A stretch of 64,000 bases of DNA from JAWPMV01 sp039819665 (lineage in GTDB: Bacteria; Bacteroidota; Bacteroidia; J057): NCBI GenBank assembly GCA_039819665.1, contig JBCBRM010000007.1, positions 130,931 through 194,930 on the forward strand, in the 5' to 3' direction. A model generated the notes under the pieces. The model saw only the letters and a list, made by a program, of their open reading frames with translations, was not told the DNA's origin and searched no databases. The translations under genes were made by a program, and so were the position numbers. Positions 45,238-52,916 of this stretch are shown piece by piece (the stretch's first letter is position 1; each line of letters starts with the position of its first letter).

Positions 45238-47921
45238 CCTTCGATCATAATGGGAAGTGCTGATTCGGCCATATCTTCCAAATCGAGACTATTTCGCGCA
45301 AAACGAAAAGCAAAAGGGACCTCTCTTCCATTTCCAATAGCATCGTAGAAAGCACTGGCGAAAAGGATAGCAGCTTCATCAGAAATACTTGCTGACATTC
45401 CGATTACAAAAGGAACATACTTTGATATTTCTTTTGCCTGGGTTTGGCTAAAACAAGCATTTAGCAATACGCATTCAATTTCCCCTTCAAAGAGCTCAAA
45501 TAAAGCCCCCAATGCTACTTTCCCTAAAGGCTTCAGATCACCTGTTTTGTCCTGAATCAAAATGCCTTTTCCCTCTTCGCCTCCTCCTGAAAAATGAACG
45601 ATCTGAGGCTTTTCATCTAAAATAGCTCGACTCAATCCCCTTCTATCCAAAGCAAATCGACTACTAAAACTAAAATCCTGCCTACGATTTGCACGAAGTA
45701 AACTCTCCTGAATTTCCCGATGCTCTTCATCCATGCGATTTCGGCCTTCTTCGGTAGGATGAGCCGCCAGAAAGAGAATCTTATTTTTCGGGTTTTCTTC
45801 GGACTTTGAAATAAAGAGCGCTTTCAACTCCTCTGTCATGTTCTGTCGCCTTTCTTCATCGATTCGTTTTCTGCGATCTTCCCGACTTTCTCTGGATTCA
45901 TACCCATCCAATAGCAAACTGACATGGAAGCGTTTTTTTAAAATTGGACTCAGGTAGTATTCTTCTTTCAATTCTTCATGTGCCAAAAGGGCTTCATAGT
46001 CTGCCAACGCTTTCCCCTCTTCATCCAGCGGAATAAATTCCTGCACCTGGATACCCTCCAGATTTTCATGAATCTGCTTAAAGACACTTCTGACAATTGC
46101 GAGTAAACTTCTTTTATTTCCCTCCCCTCCTACTTCAATATAAATTCTCCGGTCTGCAGGATCAGATCTAACCAAAGCTTCTTTGCCTTCTTCCTCGATC
46201 ATCACCCCATTTCTCCAGAAGTTCCGCTCTTTGATCAGATTGTGGACATTGGAGATGAAACGAGAGATTATGACATCTGGCAGCACATCATAATGATATT
46301 GAAAGCGAAGGAGCTTCTGAATCGGATGTTTCCAGACCATACGACGTGGACGGTCTTTAGGAAATGCACCGGGAATGAAATATTTTCCTCTTGCATGGGG
46401 AAGACTGAAACTCAATTCAAACTTCTCCATGATGTCCACGATGAATTGCCATTCCTTTCGACCGGGATAACTCCTTTTATCCAATAATTCTCCTACCTGC
46501 TTCAGGTTCAATACCCCTTTCCACTCAATCAGTCTGGGAGAAGTGATGATGCTATATACTCCTTTCGTTACCCATTCCGGATTCAAAACCTGGGTATCTG
46601 CCAGGGCTTGCTTTTCATCATCTCTGAAATTGAGCATAATTCCCAAATCATGTAGCAAGCGTAAAAGCCGTTCTTTTTGGAAGGCCTGCATTTTGGGGAA
46701 AAGCTTTTTACACAAAGCCTCATATTCCGGATAAGCCATATAGTCGCGGTTTTCCGTCTCCAACTTATTCTTAATGGCTAAGTCCCCTTTCAGCATGATA
46801 TCATCTACATGCCGCATATATTTTTGTTTGAGAGCCAAACCCACCAAGCGTTCTAAACGGTCGATGCCCGTTCCCTTTTTTGCTGAAGTCTCAACAAAAC
46901 CCACAATATTGGGATATTTATCCTTGATACTGCCTTTGCCAAAATCCATCTTATGGATATCGCACTTATTGATGCAGACTATGATCGGGATTTCCGAACC
47001 GGCATAAGAATGAATCAGTTTGAGCCAATACTCCAGCTCGGTATCTCCGTATTTATCCTCCATTCGAGGATTAGCAACCAATACATAAATGGAGCGGCGG
47101 GTCATAAAAAATCGATGCGTGGCATGCATGATTTCCTGTCCTCCGAAATCCCAGATATTAAGTTTGATGGGATGCCGCCCTTTTTTGGCCTGCCAGGGAT
47201 AAATCACGATTCCTTCCGTCATCTTTTCGTCCTCGTCAAAGGGTTTTCCCAGCAGTCGTTTGATCAAAGAAGTTTTACCCACCTCTCCCGATCCGATGAA
47301 GATCAATTTGGCTTCATGCAAAGGTTTGGCTTGCCGCTTCTTTAAAGCAACCTGAACTTCCAGAAGATAGTAAATGAGTTCGGGAGGATTATAGCTAAAA
47401 ATTTCGTCGGGTAGCCCAAAGCGGTTTCCAAACAGTCCCAGTCCGGTTCGCTTTCTCCCTCTTTTCCTTTTTTCCAGAAATTGAAGCTCGACTAAACTGT
47501 AAGGAATTTGTGTGAGTTGATTGAAGCGAAGGTCCAATCTGCGTAGTTTCAACAGATTTCCGATAGACTCTGGAATCGAAATCAACTGATTATATTCCAA
47601 ATAAAGCCCCTCCAACTCCGTCAGTTCCCCTATACTTTCTGGTAGTTTTTCCAGGCGATTATTTCCCAGATCGAGAAAACGAAGCTTTTTGAGTCTGGAT
47701 ACTTTAGGGGAAAGTTCCTTGATCGTATTTTTATAATACGTTTTCCTGCCATCCTCCTCAACTGCAGCTTGCCCCACGTTAAATTGTACCAACCAGTCTA
47801 GCTCCCATACCTCCTCAGGAATACTTTCAAGATTCAATCCTGCTAAATCCAGCCTAACAGATTCTTTCTTTCTGCATATATCAATTCTTCTCTGGGCTTC
47901 CTGAACGGGGTTCTCATACAT
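45234..47921 (-). CDS. LRR-Roc-COR protein with C-terminal CHAT (caspase-like) domain
   Basis: 895 residues, ATG at 47921. Leucine-rich repeats span ~20-150 (LRFLDLGNNRLEKLPESIGE). A Roc GTPase follows: P-loop GSGEVGKTSL (210-219), WDFGGQE (switch II), CINKCD (guanine specificity). The COR domain covers ~400-640. The last ~170 residues are CHAT-like (KILFLAAHPTEEGRNRMDEE, PQIVHFSGGGEEGKG, CVLLNACFSQTQA, PFVIGMSASISDEAA). Cys823 of NAC is kept, but the second His of the usual HFSGHG motif is Gly780. Roco proteins switch with GTP and dimerise through COR; CHAT domains are proteases or relatives. A stress-, death- or defence-type sensor is plausible. It stands alone, divergent from DUF4290-murA. 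Confidence 0.88.
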   Translation of the reverse strand: MYENPVQEAQRRIDICRKKESVRLDLAGLNLESIPEEVWELDWLVQFNVGQAAVEEDGRKTYYKNTIKELSPKVSRLKKLRFLDLGNNRLEKLPESIGELTELEGLYLEYNQLISIPESIGNLLKLRRLDLRFNQLTQIPYSLVELQFLEKRKRGRKRTGLGLFGNRFGLPDEIFSYNPPELIYYLLEVQVALKKRQAKPLHEAKLIFIGSGEVGKTSLIKRLLGKPFDEDEKMTEGIVIYPWQAKKGRHPIKLNIWDFGGQEIMHATHRFFMTRRSIYVLVANPRMEDKYGDTELEYWLKLIHSYAGSEIPIIVCINKCDIHKMDFGKGSIKDKYPNIVGFVETSAKKGTGIDRLERLVGLALKQKYMRHVDDIMLKGDLAIKNKLETENRDYMAYPEYEALCKKLFPKMQAFQKERLLRLLHDLGIMLNFRDDEKQALADTQVLNPEWVTKGVYSIITSPRLIEWKGVLNLKQVGELLDKRSYPGRKEWQFIVDIMEKFELSFSLPHARGKYFIPGAFPKDRPRRMVWKHPIQKLLRFQYHYDVLPDVIISRFISNVHNLIKERNFWRNGVMIEEEGKEALVRSDPADRRIYIEVGGEGNKRSLLAIVRSVFKQIHENLEGIQVQEFIPLDEEGKALADYEALLAHEELKEEYYLSPILKKRFHVSLLLDGYESRESREDRRKRIDEERRQNMTEELKALFISKSEENPKNKILFLAAHPTEEGRNRMDEEHREIQESLLRANRRQDFSFSSRFALDRRGLSRAILDEKPQIVHFSGGGEEGKGILIQDKTGDLKPLGKVALGALFELFEGEIECVLLNACFSQTQAKEISKYVPFVIGMSASISDEAAILFASAFYDAIGNGREVPFAFRFARNSLDLEDMAESALPIMIEG

Positions 47922-48016
47922 AAGTAGATCGGGACTTTAAACTAGCTGAGCAAATATTCAGCCTTATTTTTGGCCTTCGGATAATTTATAAAAATTAATC
48001 ATATCCCCTTGCTTAC

Positions 48017-48049
48017 TTTCACATTAATTGAATCTAAAATTTATCTTCG
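48017..48049 (+). promoter_or_regulatory. candidate promoter of DUF4290-murA
   Basis: TTTC (48017-48020), 21 bases, TATCTTCG (48042-48049), each one base off the Bacteroidota pattern. It implies a ~147-base leader. Confidence 0.35.
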
Positions 48050-48202
48050 CCGTAAGAGAGGAAGGAGAATCGAGGAACAGGCTTTTTGAAGTGTGCCCTT
48101 TTTTTAGCATTTTGCGACTGGAGAAAGACAAGGAAGAGGAATATACCTACCCCAAAGCGTTTTTTGCAGTTAGCATCTCTCCATTTATACTTAAGAAATA
48201 AC

Positions 48203-48844
48203 ATGAAGTATTCGATTTCCGAAGCACCTTTGCGCTTGCGTGAATATGGAAGAAATATTCAGTCTCTGGTTGAGTACATGAAAACCATTGAGGATAGAGA
48301 ACTCAGGACAGAAACTGCCCATGAGATCGTGCGTATTATGAGCAATCTCAATCCGAGTCTGCGAGAAATACCAGACTACAAGCAAAAGCTTTGGGACCAT
48401 ATATACATGATCGCAGAATACGATTTGGACGTAGAGACCTCCTTTAATATGCCTGAAAAGCCAGATCCTGAAGAAAAAAGGATGCAGCGTTTGGGATACC
48501 CTAAAGGAAAACCTCGCTATCGCAGATACGGGTGGAATGTACAACTTATGATTGATGAGGCTACGAAAATGGAAGACGGGCCCATCAAGCAAGAATATAT
48601 AAACATCATCGCGAATACCATGAAAATGTTCCTCCGGAATATGGACCGCGAGAGTACTCCGGAATCTGTATTGGCAGAACACATCAGGGATCTTTCTGAT
48701 GGTAAACTGGAAGTCAGAGGAGAAGATCTCTATATTTATAAAGCACCTCCTGCCCATCACCACCAACAACAGAAAAGCCAGAAGAATAACCGCAACAACA
48801 AAAATAGAAATCGCAAGAATAAAAGAGGTAGAAGAAACTATTAA
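48203..48844 (+). CDS. DUF4290 protein
   Basis: 213 residues from the ATG at 48203, where the conserved family sequence begins (MKYSISEAPLRLREYGRNIQ). The frame stays open 39 codons further upstream to 48086, but that stretch looks like leader sequence. DUF4290 is a Bacteroidota-specific family without known function. The core (LVEYMKTIEDRELRTETAHE, YGWNVQLMIDEATKMEDGP) is helical. The last ~35 residues are a low-complexity His/Gln/Asn/Arg/Lys tail (HHHQQQ, then NNRNNKNRNRKNKRGRR), which suggests nucleic-acid or membrane-surface contact. It lies 62 bases upstream of murA, a common arrangement in the phylum. Confidence 0.85.
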   Translation: MKYSISEAPLRLREYGRNIQSLVEYMKTIEDRELRTETAHEIVRIMSNLNPSLREIPDYKQKLWDHIYMIAEYDLDVETSFNMPEKPDPEEKRMQRLGYPKGKPRYRRYGWNVQLMIDEATKMEDGPIKQEYINIIANTMKMFLRNMDRESTPESVLAEHIRDLSDGKLEVRGEDLYIYKAPPAHHHQQQKSQKNNRNNKNRNRKNKRGRRNY

Positions 48845-48906
48845 TCTCTTGAGATTCGTTATTCTTAGGTAAACACTCATATTTCACCTTAGATAGCTAG
48901 AAAATC

Positions 48907-50217
48907 ATGGCTTACTTCGAAGTGGAAGGAGGGCATAAACTCTCTGGAAGCATCACCCCTCAGGGCGCTAAAAATGAAGCCCTGCAAATTCTCTGTGCTA
49001 CCCTTCTCACGGCCGATCCGGTAAAAATTGATAATGTACCGGATATTGTAGATGTCAATCGCCTCATACAAATCCTCCGAGATATTGGAGTTAAGGTTAC
49101 TAAAAATGCTGCAGACAGCTATTCCTTTCAGGCAGATGATATTGATTTGGATTATCTGGAAACCAAAGAATTTCACCAAAGTGCCAGTCGGCTAAGGGGT
49201 TCTATCATGCTGGTAGGTCCTATGCTTGCCCGCTTTGGTAAAGCCTTCATTTCGCGACCCGGTGGAGATAAAATTGGTCGGAGAAGACTGGATACGCATT
49301 TTTGGGGATTCCAGCAATTGGGAGCTCAATTTGAATACAAAGAGGAAAGTGGTGTCTTTCGCGTAAGTCGGGAATCAAGACTACAGGGTACTTATATGTT
49401 GCTGGATGAAGCTTCTGTCACCGGTACAGCTAACCTTCTGATGGCTGCTGCTCTGGCTGAAGGCAAAACCACCATCTACCATGCAGCCTGCGAACCCTAT
49501 CTGCAACAACTAGCAAAAATGCTCAATCGCATGGGGGCAGATATCAGTGGGGTGGGAAGTAATCTTCTGACCATAAAAGGGGTAGAAAAACTGGGAGGCA
49601 CAGATCACCGGATGCTTTCCGATATGATTGAGGTAGGAAGTTTTATTGGAATGGCAGCTATGACCCAAAGTGGTATCCGAATCAAGGATGCCAGTGTAGC
49701 ATCTCTGGGGATCATTCCAGAAATGTTTAAGCGTATGGGGGTCAAATTGAATATTGAGGGAGATGACATAGTAGTCGAAGAACAAGAGGTTTGTGAGATT
49801 GAAACCTTTATCGATGGAAGCATCATGACCATTTCGGACCACCCCTGGCCCGGATTTACGCCTGACTTATTGAGCATCGTTTTGGTACTGGCTACACAAT
49901 GCCGTGGGTCTGTATTGGTCCATCAAAAGATGTTTGAAAGTCGATTATTCTTCGTTGATAAACTCATCGATATGGGGGCGAAAATCATCCTTTGTGATCC
50001 GCATAGAGCTACGGTTATTGGCCTGGAAAGAAAGCAAAGGCTCAGAGCGATTTCCATGTCCAGCCCGGATATCCGCGCAGGAGTTTCTCTCCTTATTGCA
50101 GCGATGTCTGCTCAAGGTACTTCTAACATATTTAATATAGAGCAGATTGATAGAGGTTACCAGAACATCGAAGGGAGACTTCAAGCACTGGGTGCTCACA
50201 TAAGCAGGAAAGAATAA
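48907..50217 (+). CDS. murA: UDP-N-acetylglucosamine 1-carboxyvinyltransferase, Asp-type
   Basis: 436 residues, ATG at 48907. MurA adds enolpyruvate from PEP to UDP-GlcNAc, the first committed step of peptidoglycan synthesis. Motifs: GSITPQGAKNEALQILCATL (with the Lys-Asn pair), SASRLRGSIMLVGPMLARFG, and the active loop SRPGGDKIGRRRLDTHFWG. The residue matching E. coli Cys115 is Asp121. Asp at this place occurs in naturally fosfomycin-insensitive MurA (e.g. Mycobacterium, Chlamydia) and keeps activity. All else and the length are normal, so this is a working enzyme. DUF4290 is directly upstream. Confidence 0.96.
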   Translation: MAYFEVEGGHKLSGSITPQGAKNEALQILCATLLTADPVKIDNVPDIVDVNRLIQILRDIGVKVTKNAADSYSFQADDIDLDYLETKEFHQSASRLRGSIMLVGPMLARFGKAFISRPGGDKIGRRRLDTHFWGFQQLGAQFEYKEESGVFRVSRESRLQGTYMLLDEASVTGTANLLMAAALAEGKTTIYHAACEPYLQQLAKMLNRMGADISGVGSNLLTIKGVEKLGGTDHRMLSDMIEVGSFIGMAAMTQSGIRIKDASVASLGIIPEMFKRMGVKLNIEGDDIVVEEQEVCEIETFIDGSIMTISDHPWPGFTPDLLSIVLVLATQCRGSVLVHQKMFESRLFFVDKLIDMGAKIILCDPHRATVIGLERKQRLRAISMSSPDIRAGVSLLIAAMSAQGTSNIFNIEQIDRGYQNIEGRLQALGAHISRKE

Positions 50218-50259
50218 AGGCTGCCAGCTGGCCGACAAATTTCTTTTCCAAAAATCTCG

Positions 50260-50267
50260 TATCTTTG
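50260..50267 (+). promoter_or_regulatory. candidate -7 box before thioredoxin-like gene
   Basis: TATCTTTG is an exact TAnnTTTG match. The upstream element is only T-rich (TTTC at 50240), and the leader would be ~110 bases. Confidence 0.35.
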
Positions 50268-50383
50268 TTTCAAGGGAAATACATACAAAGCTATTTTGAA
50301 TTTTGTGTTTAACATGCGGGAAAAATGTCTTTCCCCTGTCTTAGTATTAAGCTAAATTCTGATAGGTGAATAAAAATACTCTC

Positions 50384-50941
50384 ATGAAAAAATTATCTAT
50401 TATACTTGCTGGAATTGCGATAGCATCCTGGATGTTATTCTCTGGATTTAACACCCAACCAACAGAGGAAACTGAGCCGGAAAGCATCACCTGGCTTAGC
50501 ATGGAAGAAGCTGTTGAATTGGCGAAAAAGGACGGGAAGAAAATTCTGGTTGATTTTACAACAGTATGGTGCAGATGGTGTAAAGTAATGGATCGTGAAA
50601 CCTATTCTAAAGCAGATGTGATCAAATACATCAATGCTAATTTTCATGCAGTAAAATTTGATGCAGAGAAAACCACCACAACTCTTACCATCAATGGACA
50701 AACCTATAAGCATCGTCCAGAGATTGGCAGGAACGGTATCCACGAGTGGGCAGTAACCCTGATGCAGGGAAGACCTTCCTATCCGACTACTTCATTTCTC
50801 GACTCCAATTCGAAACTGATCACCAATGTTCCCGGTTACCATAAACCTGATGAAATGCTCATGATCCTCAACTTTCTGGGAGAAGATGCATACCTCAATC
50901 AAACCTGGCAACAATTTCAAAAAAATTACAAAAGCAGCTAA
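50384..50941 (+). CDS. exported thioredoxin-fold protein
   Basis: 185 residues from the ATG at 50384, which gives a proper signal peptide (MKKLSIILAGIAIASWMLFS); a GTG at 50366 would add six residues. The thioredoxin-like domain shows KKILVDFTTVWCRWCKVMDR with a CxxC pair (WCRWC) like the DsbD C-terminal domain and thioredoxin_7 families, then a YPTTSFLDSNSKLI cis-Pro strand. It would be a periplasmic thiol reductant or oxidant. Compared with close relatives it carries an insert of ~25 residues (TTTTLTINGQTYKHRPEIGR). It stands alone between murA and grpE, closed by its own terminator. Confidence 0.85.
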   Translation: MKKLSIILAGIAIASWMLFSGFNTQPTEETEPESITWLSMEEAVELAKKDGKKILVDFTTVWCRWCKVMDRETYSKADVIKYINANFHAVKFDAEKTTTTLTINGQTYKHRPEIGRNGIHEWAVTLMQGRPSYPTTSFLDSNSKLITNVPGYHKPDEMLMILNFLGEDAYLNQTWQQFQKNYKSS

Positions 50942-50965
50942 GCGCTTTTAACATAAATTCGACGA

Positions 50966-50998
50966 AAAAGATCAAGTAGACCTCTACTTGATCTTTTC
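50966..50998 (+). terminator. rho-independent terminator
   Basis: AAAAGATCAAGTAGA (50966-50980) and TCTACTTGATCTTTT (50983-50997) are near-contiguous reverse complements; the T-run is short but adequate. Confidence 0.7.
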
Positions 50999-51011
50999 TG
51001 CATTAAAAAAA

Positions 51012-51069
51012 TGGCAAAATCTAAGGTATGACAAGACTGGCAGAAATATTTGCCAATATGTCATTGGCA
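51012..51069 (+). promoter_or_regulatory. operator-like TGGCA/TGCCA cluster upstream of grpE
   Basis: TGCCAAT (51051-51057) and ATTGGCA (51063-51069) form a perfect 7-base inverted repeat with spacer ATGTC. Two further TGGCA copies lie at 51012 and 51038. It ends 58 bases before the grpE ATG. No CIRCE element (TTAGCACTC-N9-GAGTGCTAA) is present. Confidence 0.5.
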
Positions 51070-51126
51070 TAAATTGTGTTAAATTAGCAAGCGAAAAGCT
51101 TTATAAAGGAAAAAGCCTAAGGCATT

Positions 51127-51777
51127 ATGAAAAATAAGACCAAAGCGAGCAAAAAGTCGGCTAAAAAATCCAAAAAAGAAGTGGAAATCGAAGAGGTAAC
51201 TTCGCTCCAGGAAGAAAGCCAGGAGAAGAAAGTTGAGGAGGGGAAAGAAAAGGCGGATAAAAAAGCTGAAGAAGTAGAAGATATAGCCAGTGTTGATGAG
51301 GCGATTGAAGTAATAGCACAGCTTAAATTAAAGCTACGGGAGTCAGAAGAAGAAAGAAAACAGCTCAGCGAACGCGTTTTGCGCTTGCAAGCGGACTTTG
51401 ACAATTTTCGTAAGCGGAAAACCAAAGAGCTTGCAGATGGCATTCGTTTCGCCAATCAAGATTTGATCCTTCAACTGCTTCCTATACTCGATAATTTTGA
51501 CAGGACCCTTAAAGCAATAGAAGGAACTGACAATCTGACAGCTATAAAAGAAGGAATTGAACTAGTTTCTTCAAATTTCAGAAAACAGTTTTCCAAGATA
51601 GGAGTTGAGCCTATCGAAAGCATAGGTAAAGACTTTGATTCAGAGATACACGAAGCAATCACCAGCATTCCGGTAGAAGAAGAAGAGAAAAAAGGAGCGG
51701 TGGTTGATGAAGTAGAGAAAGGATATAAGTTTAAAGACCGCATCATCAGATTTTCTAAAGTAATTGTTGGCGAGTAA
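51127..51777 (+). CDS. grpE: nucleotide exchange factor GrpE
   Basis: 216 residues, ATG at 51127. GrpE releases ADP from DnaK in the Hsp70 cycle. A ~55-residue Lys/Glu-rich N-terminal extension precedes the dimerisation coiled coil (QLKLKLRESEEERKQLSERV, ~70-90) and the head: LQADFDNFRKRKTKE, LLPILDNFDRTLKAIEG, and the C-terminal beta domain GYKFKDRIIRFSKVIVGE. Family hallmarks are all present. dnaJ starts five bases after its stop; dnaK is not in the window. An inverted repeat upstream may be its heat-shock operator. Confidence 0.96.
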   Translation: MKNKTKASKKSAKKSKKEVEIEEVTSLQEESQEKKVEEGKEKADKKAEEVEDIASVDEAIEVIAQLKLKLRESEEERKQLSERVLRLQADFDNFRKRKTKELADGIRFANQDLILQLLPILDNFDRTLKAIEGTDNLTAIKEGIELVSSNFRKQFSKIGVEPIESIGKDFDSEIHEAITSIPVEEEEKKGAVVDEVEKGYKFKDRIIRFSKVIVGE

Positions 51778-51782
51778 TCCTC

Positions 51783-52916
51783 ATGGCTAAAAGAGATTAT
51801 TATGAGGTCCTGGGTGTAGACAAAGGGGCAAGTAAAGATGAGATGAAAAAAGCTTATCGCAAGCTAGCCCAAAAATACCATCCAGACATCAACCCTGAAG
51901 AAAGTGCCGCTGAAAAGTTCAAGGAAGCTGCAGAGGCCTATGAGGTATTAAGCGACGACCAAAAGCGTTCGCAATATGACCGCTTTGGACATGCGGGAGT
52001 AAGTGGTGTCGGAGGAGGATTTAGTGGGCAGGGATTTGAAGATATCTTCAGCGATATCTTCGGTAACAGTCCATTCGGCGAATTCTTTGGAGGAGGAGGA
52101 AGGTCCAGGAGAAGAAGAGGTCAAAGAGGCTCTGATATTCGCATAAAACTTGGCCTCACCCTCGAACAGGTTTCCAGTGGAGTAGAAAAGACAATAAAAC
52201 TTAATCGTTATAATACCTGTAATGCCTGTTCTGGAACAGGTGCTGATCAAGGTACAGCCTTTACTACTTGCCCTACCTGTCAGGGAACAGGAGAGATACG
52301 CCAGCAAGCGGGAGGTGGCTTTTTTCAGCAAATCGTAGTTTCAACCTGTCCGACTTGTCAGGGCGATGGCAGAATTATTTCAAAAGCTTGTAACGTTTGT
52401 GATGGAAAAGGTCGTGTGCAGGAAGAGTCCGTAGTAAACGTGAAAATCCCGGCAGGTGTACAGGAAGGTATGAGTTTGAGTGTGCGAGGAAAAGGAAATG
52501 CAGGGCTCAAAGGAGGAGGACCTGGTGATCTCATCGTGCAGATTACAGAAAAACCTCATGAAAACTTCGAAAGAGATGGAGACAATCTGCTTCATGAGCT
52601 ATTCATAAGCTTCCCGGATGCTGCGTTAGGAACCCAAGTGGAAGTACCTACCCTTGATGGCAAGGTACGGATCAAAGTTCATCCCGGTACCCAAGCAGGT
52701 AAGGTCGTAAGTTTGCGAGGCAAAGGATTACCCAATATCAATAATTATGGAGTAGGTAATCTATTGGTCCATATCAATGTTTGGACCCCACAGAATCTAA
52801 GCTCAGATGAGAAAAAGATGATTCAGAAAATGGCAAACTCTGACAACTTTGCGCCTAACCCTACTTCCGAACAAAAAGGTCTGTTTGCCAAAATTCGCGA
52901 ATTCTTTAGCAATTGA
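51783..52916 (+). CDS. dnaJ: chaperone DnaJ (type I Hsp40)
   Basis: 377 residues, ATG at 51783. J domain at the N-terminus with the essential HPD (AQKYHPDINPEE, ~residues 33-35). A Gly/Phe-rich segment follows (GGGFSGQGFEDIFSDIFG). Four zinc-binding CxxCxGxG repeats are present: CNACSGTG, CPTCQGTG, CPTCQGDG and CNVCDGKG. The C-terminal peptide-binding domains carry VKIPAGVQEGMSLSVRGKGN and VHPGTQAGKVVSLRGKGLP. It stimulates DnaK ATPase in the cytoplasm. Its stop overlaps the start of a helicase gene (TGATG). Confidence 0.97.
   Translation: MAKRDYYEVLGVDKGASKDEMKKAYRKLAQKYHPDINPEESAAEKFKEAAEAYEVLSDDQKRSQYDRFGHAGVSGVGGGFSGQGFEDIFSDIFGNSPFGEFFGGGGRSRRRRGQRGSDIRIKLGLTLEQVSSGVEKTIKLNRYNTCNACSGTGADQGTAFTTCPTCQGTGEIRQQAGGGFFQQIVVSTCPTCQGDGRIISKACNVCDGKGRVQEESVVNVKIPAGVQEGMSLSVRGKGNAGLKGGGPGDLIVQITEKPHENFERDGDNLLHELFISFPDAALGTQVEVPTLDGKVRIKVHPGTQAGKVVSLRGKGLPNINNYGVGNLLVHINVWTPQNLSSDEKKMIQKMANSDNFAPNPTSEQKGLFAKIREFFSN

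Noticed and set aside
48907..50217. MurA as a pseudogene because the Cys is missing
   Set aside because: The chain is full length and Asp at this place is known in active MurA.
51038..51054. sigma-54-like TGGCA..TTGC before grpE
   Set aside because: The GG-GC spacing is 11 rather than 10 bases and the match is explained by the inverted repeats.
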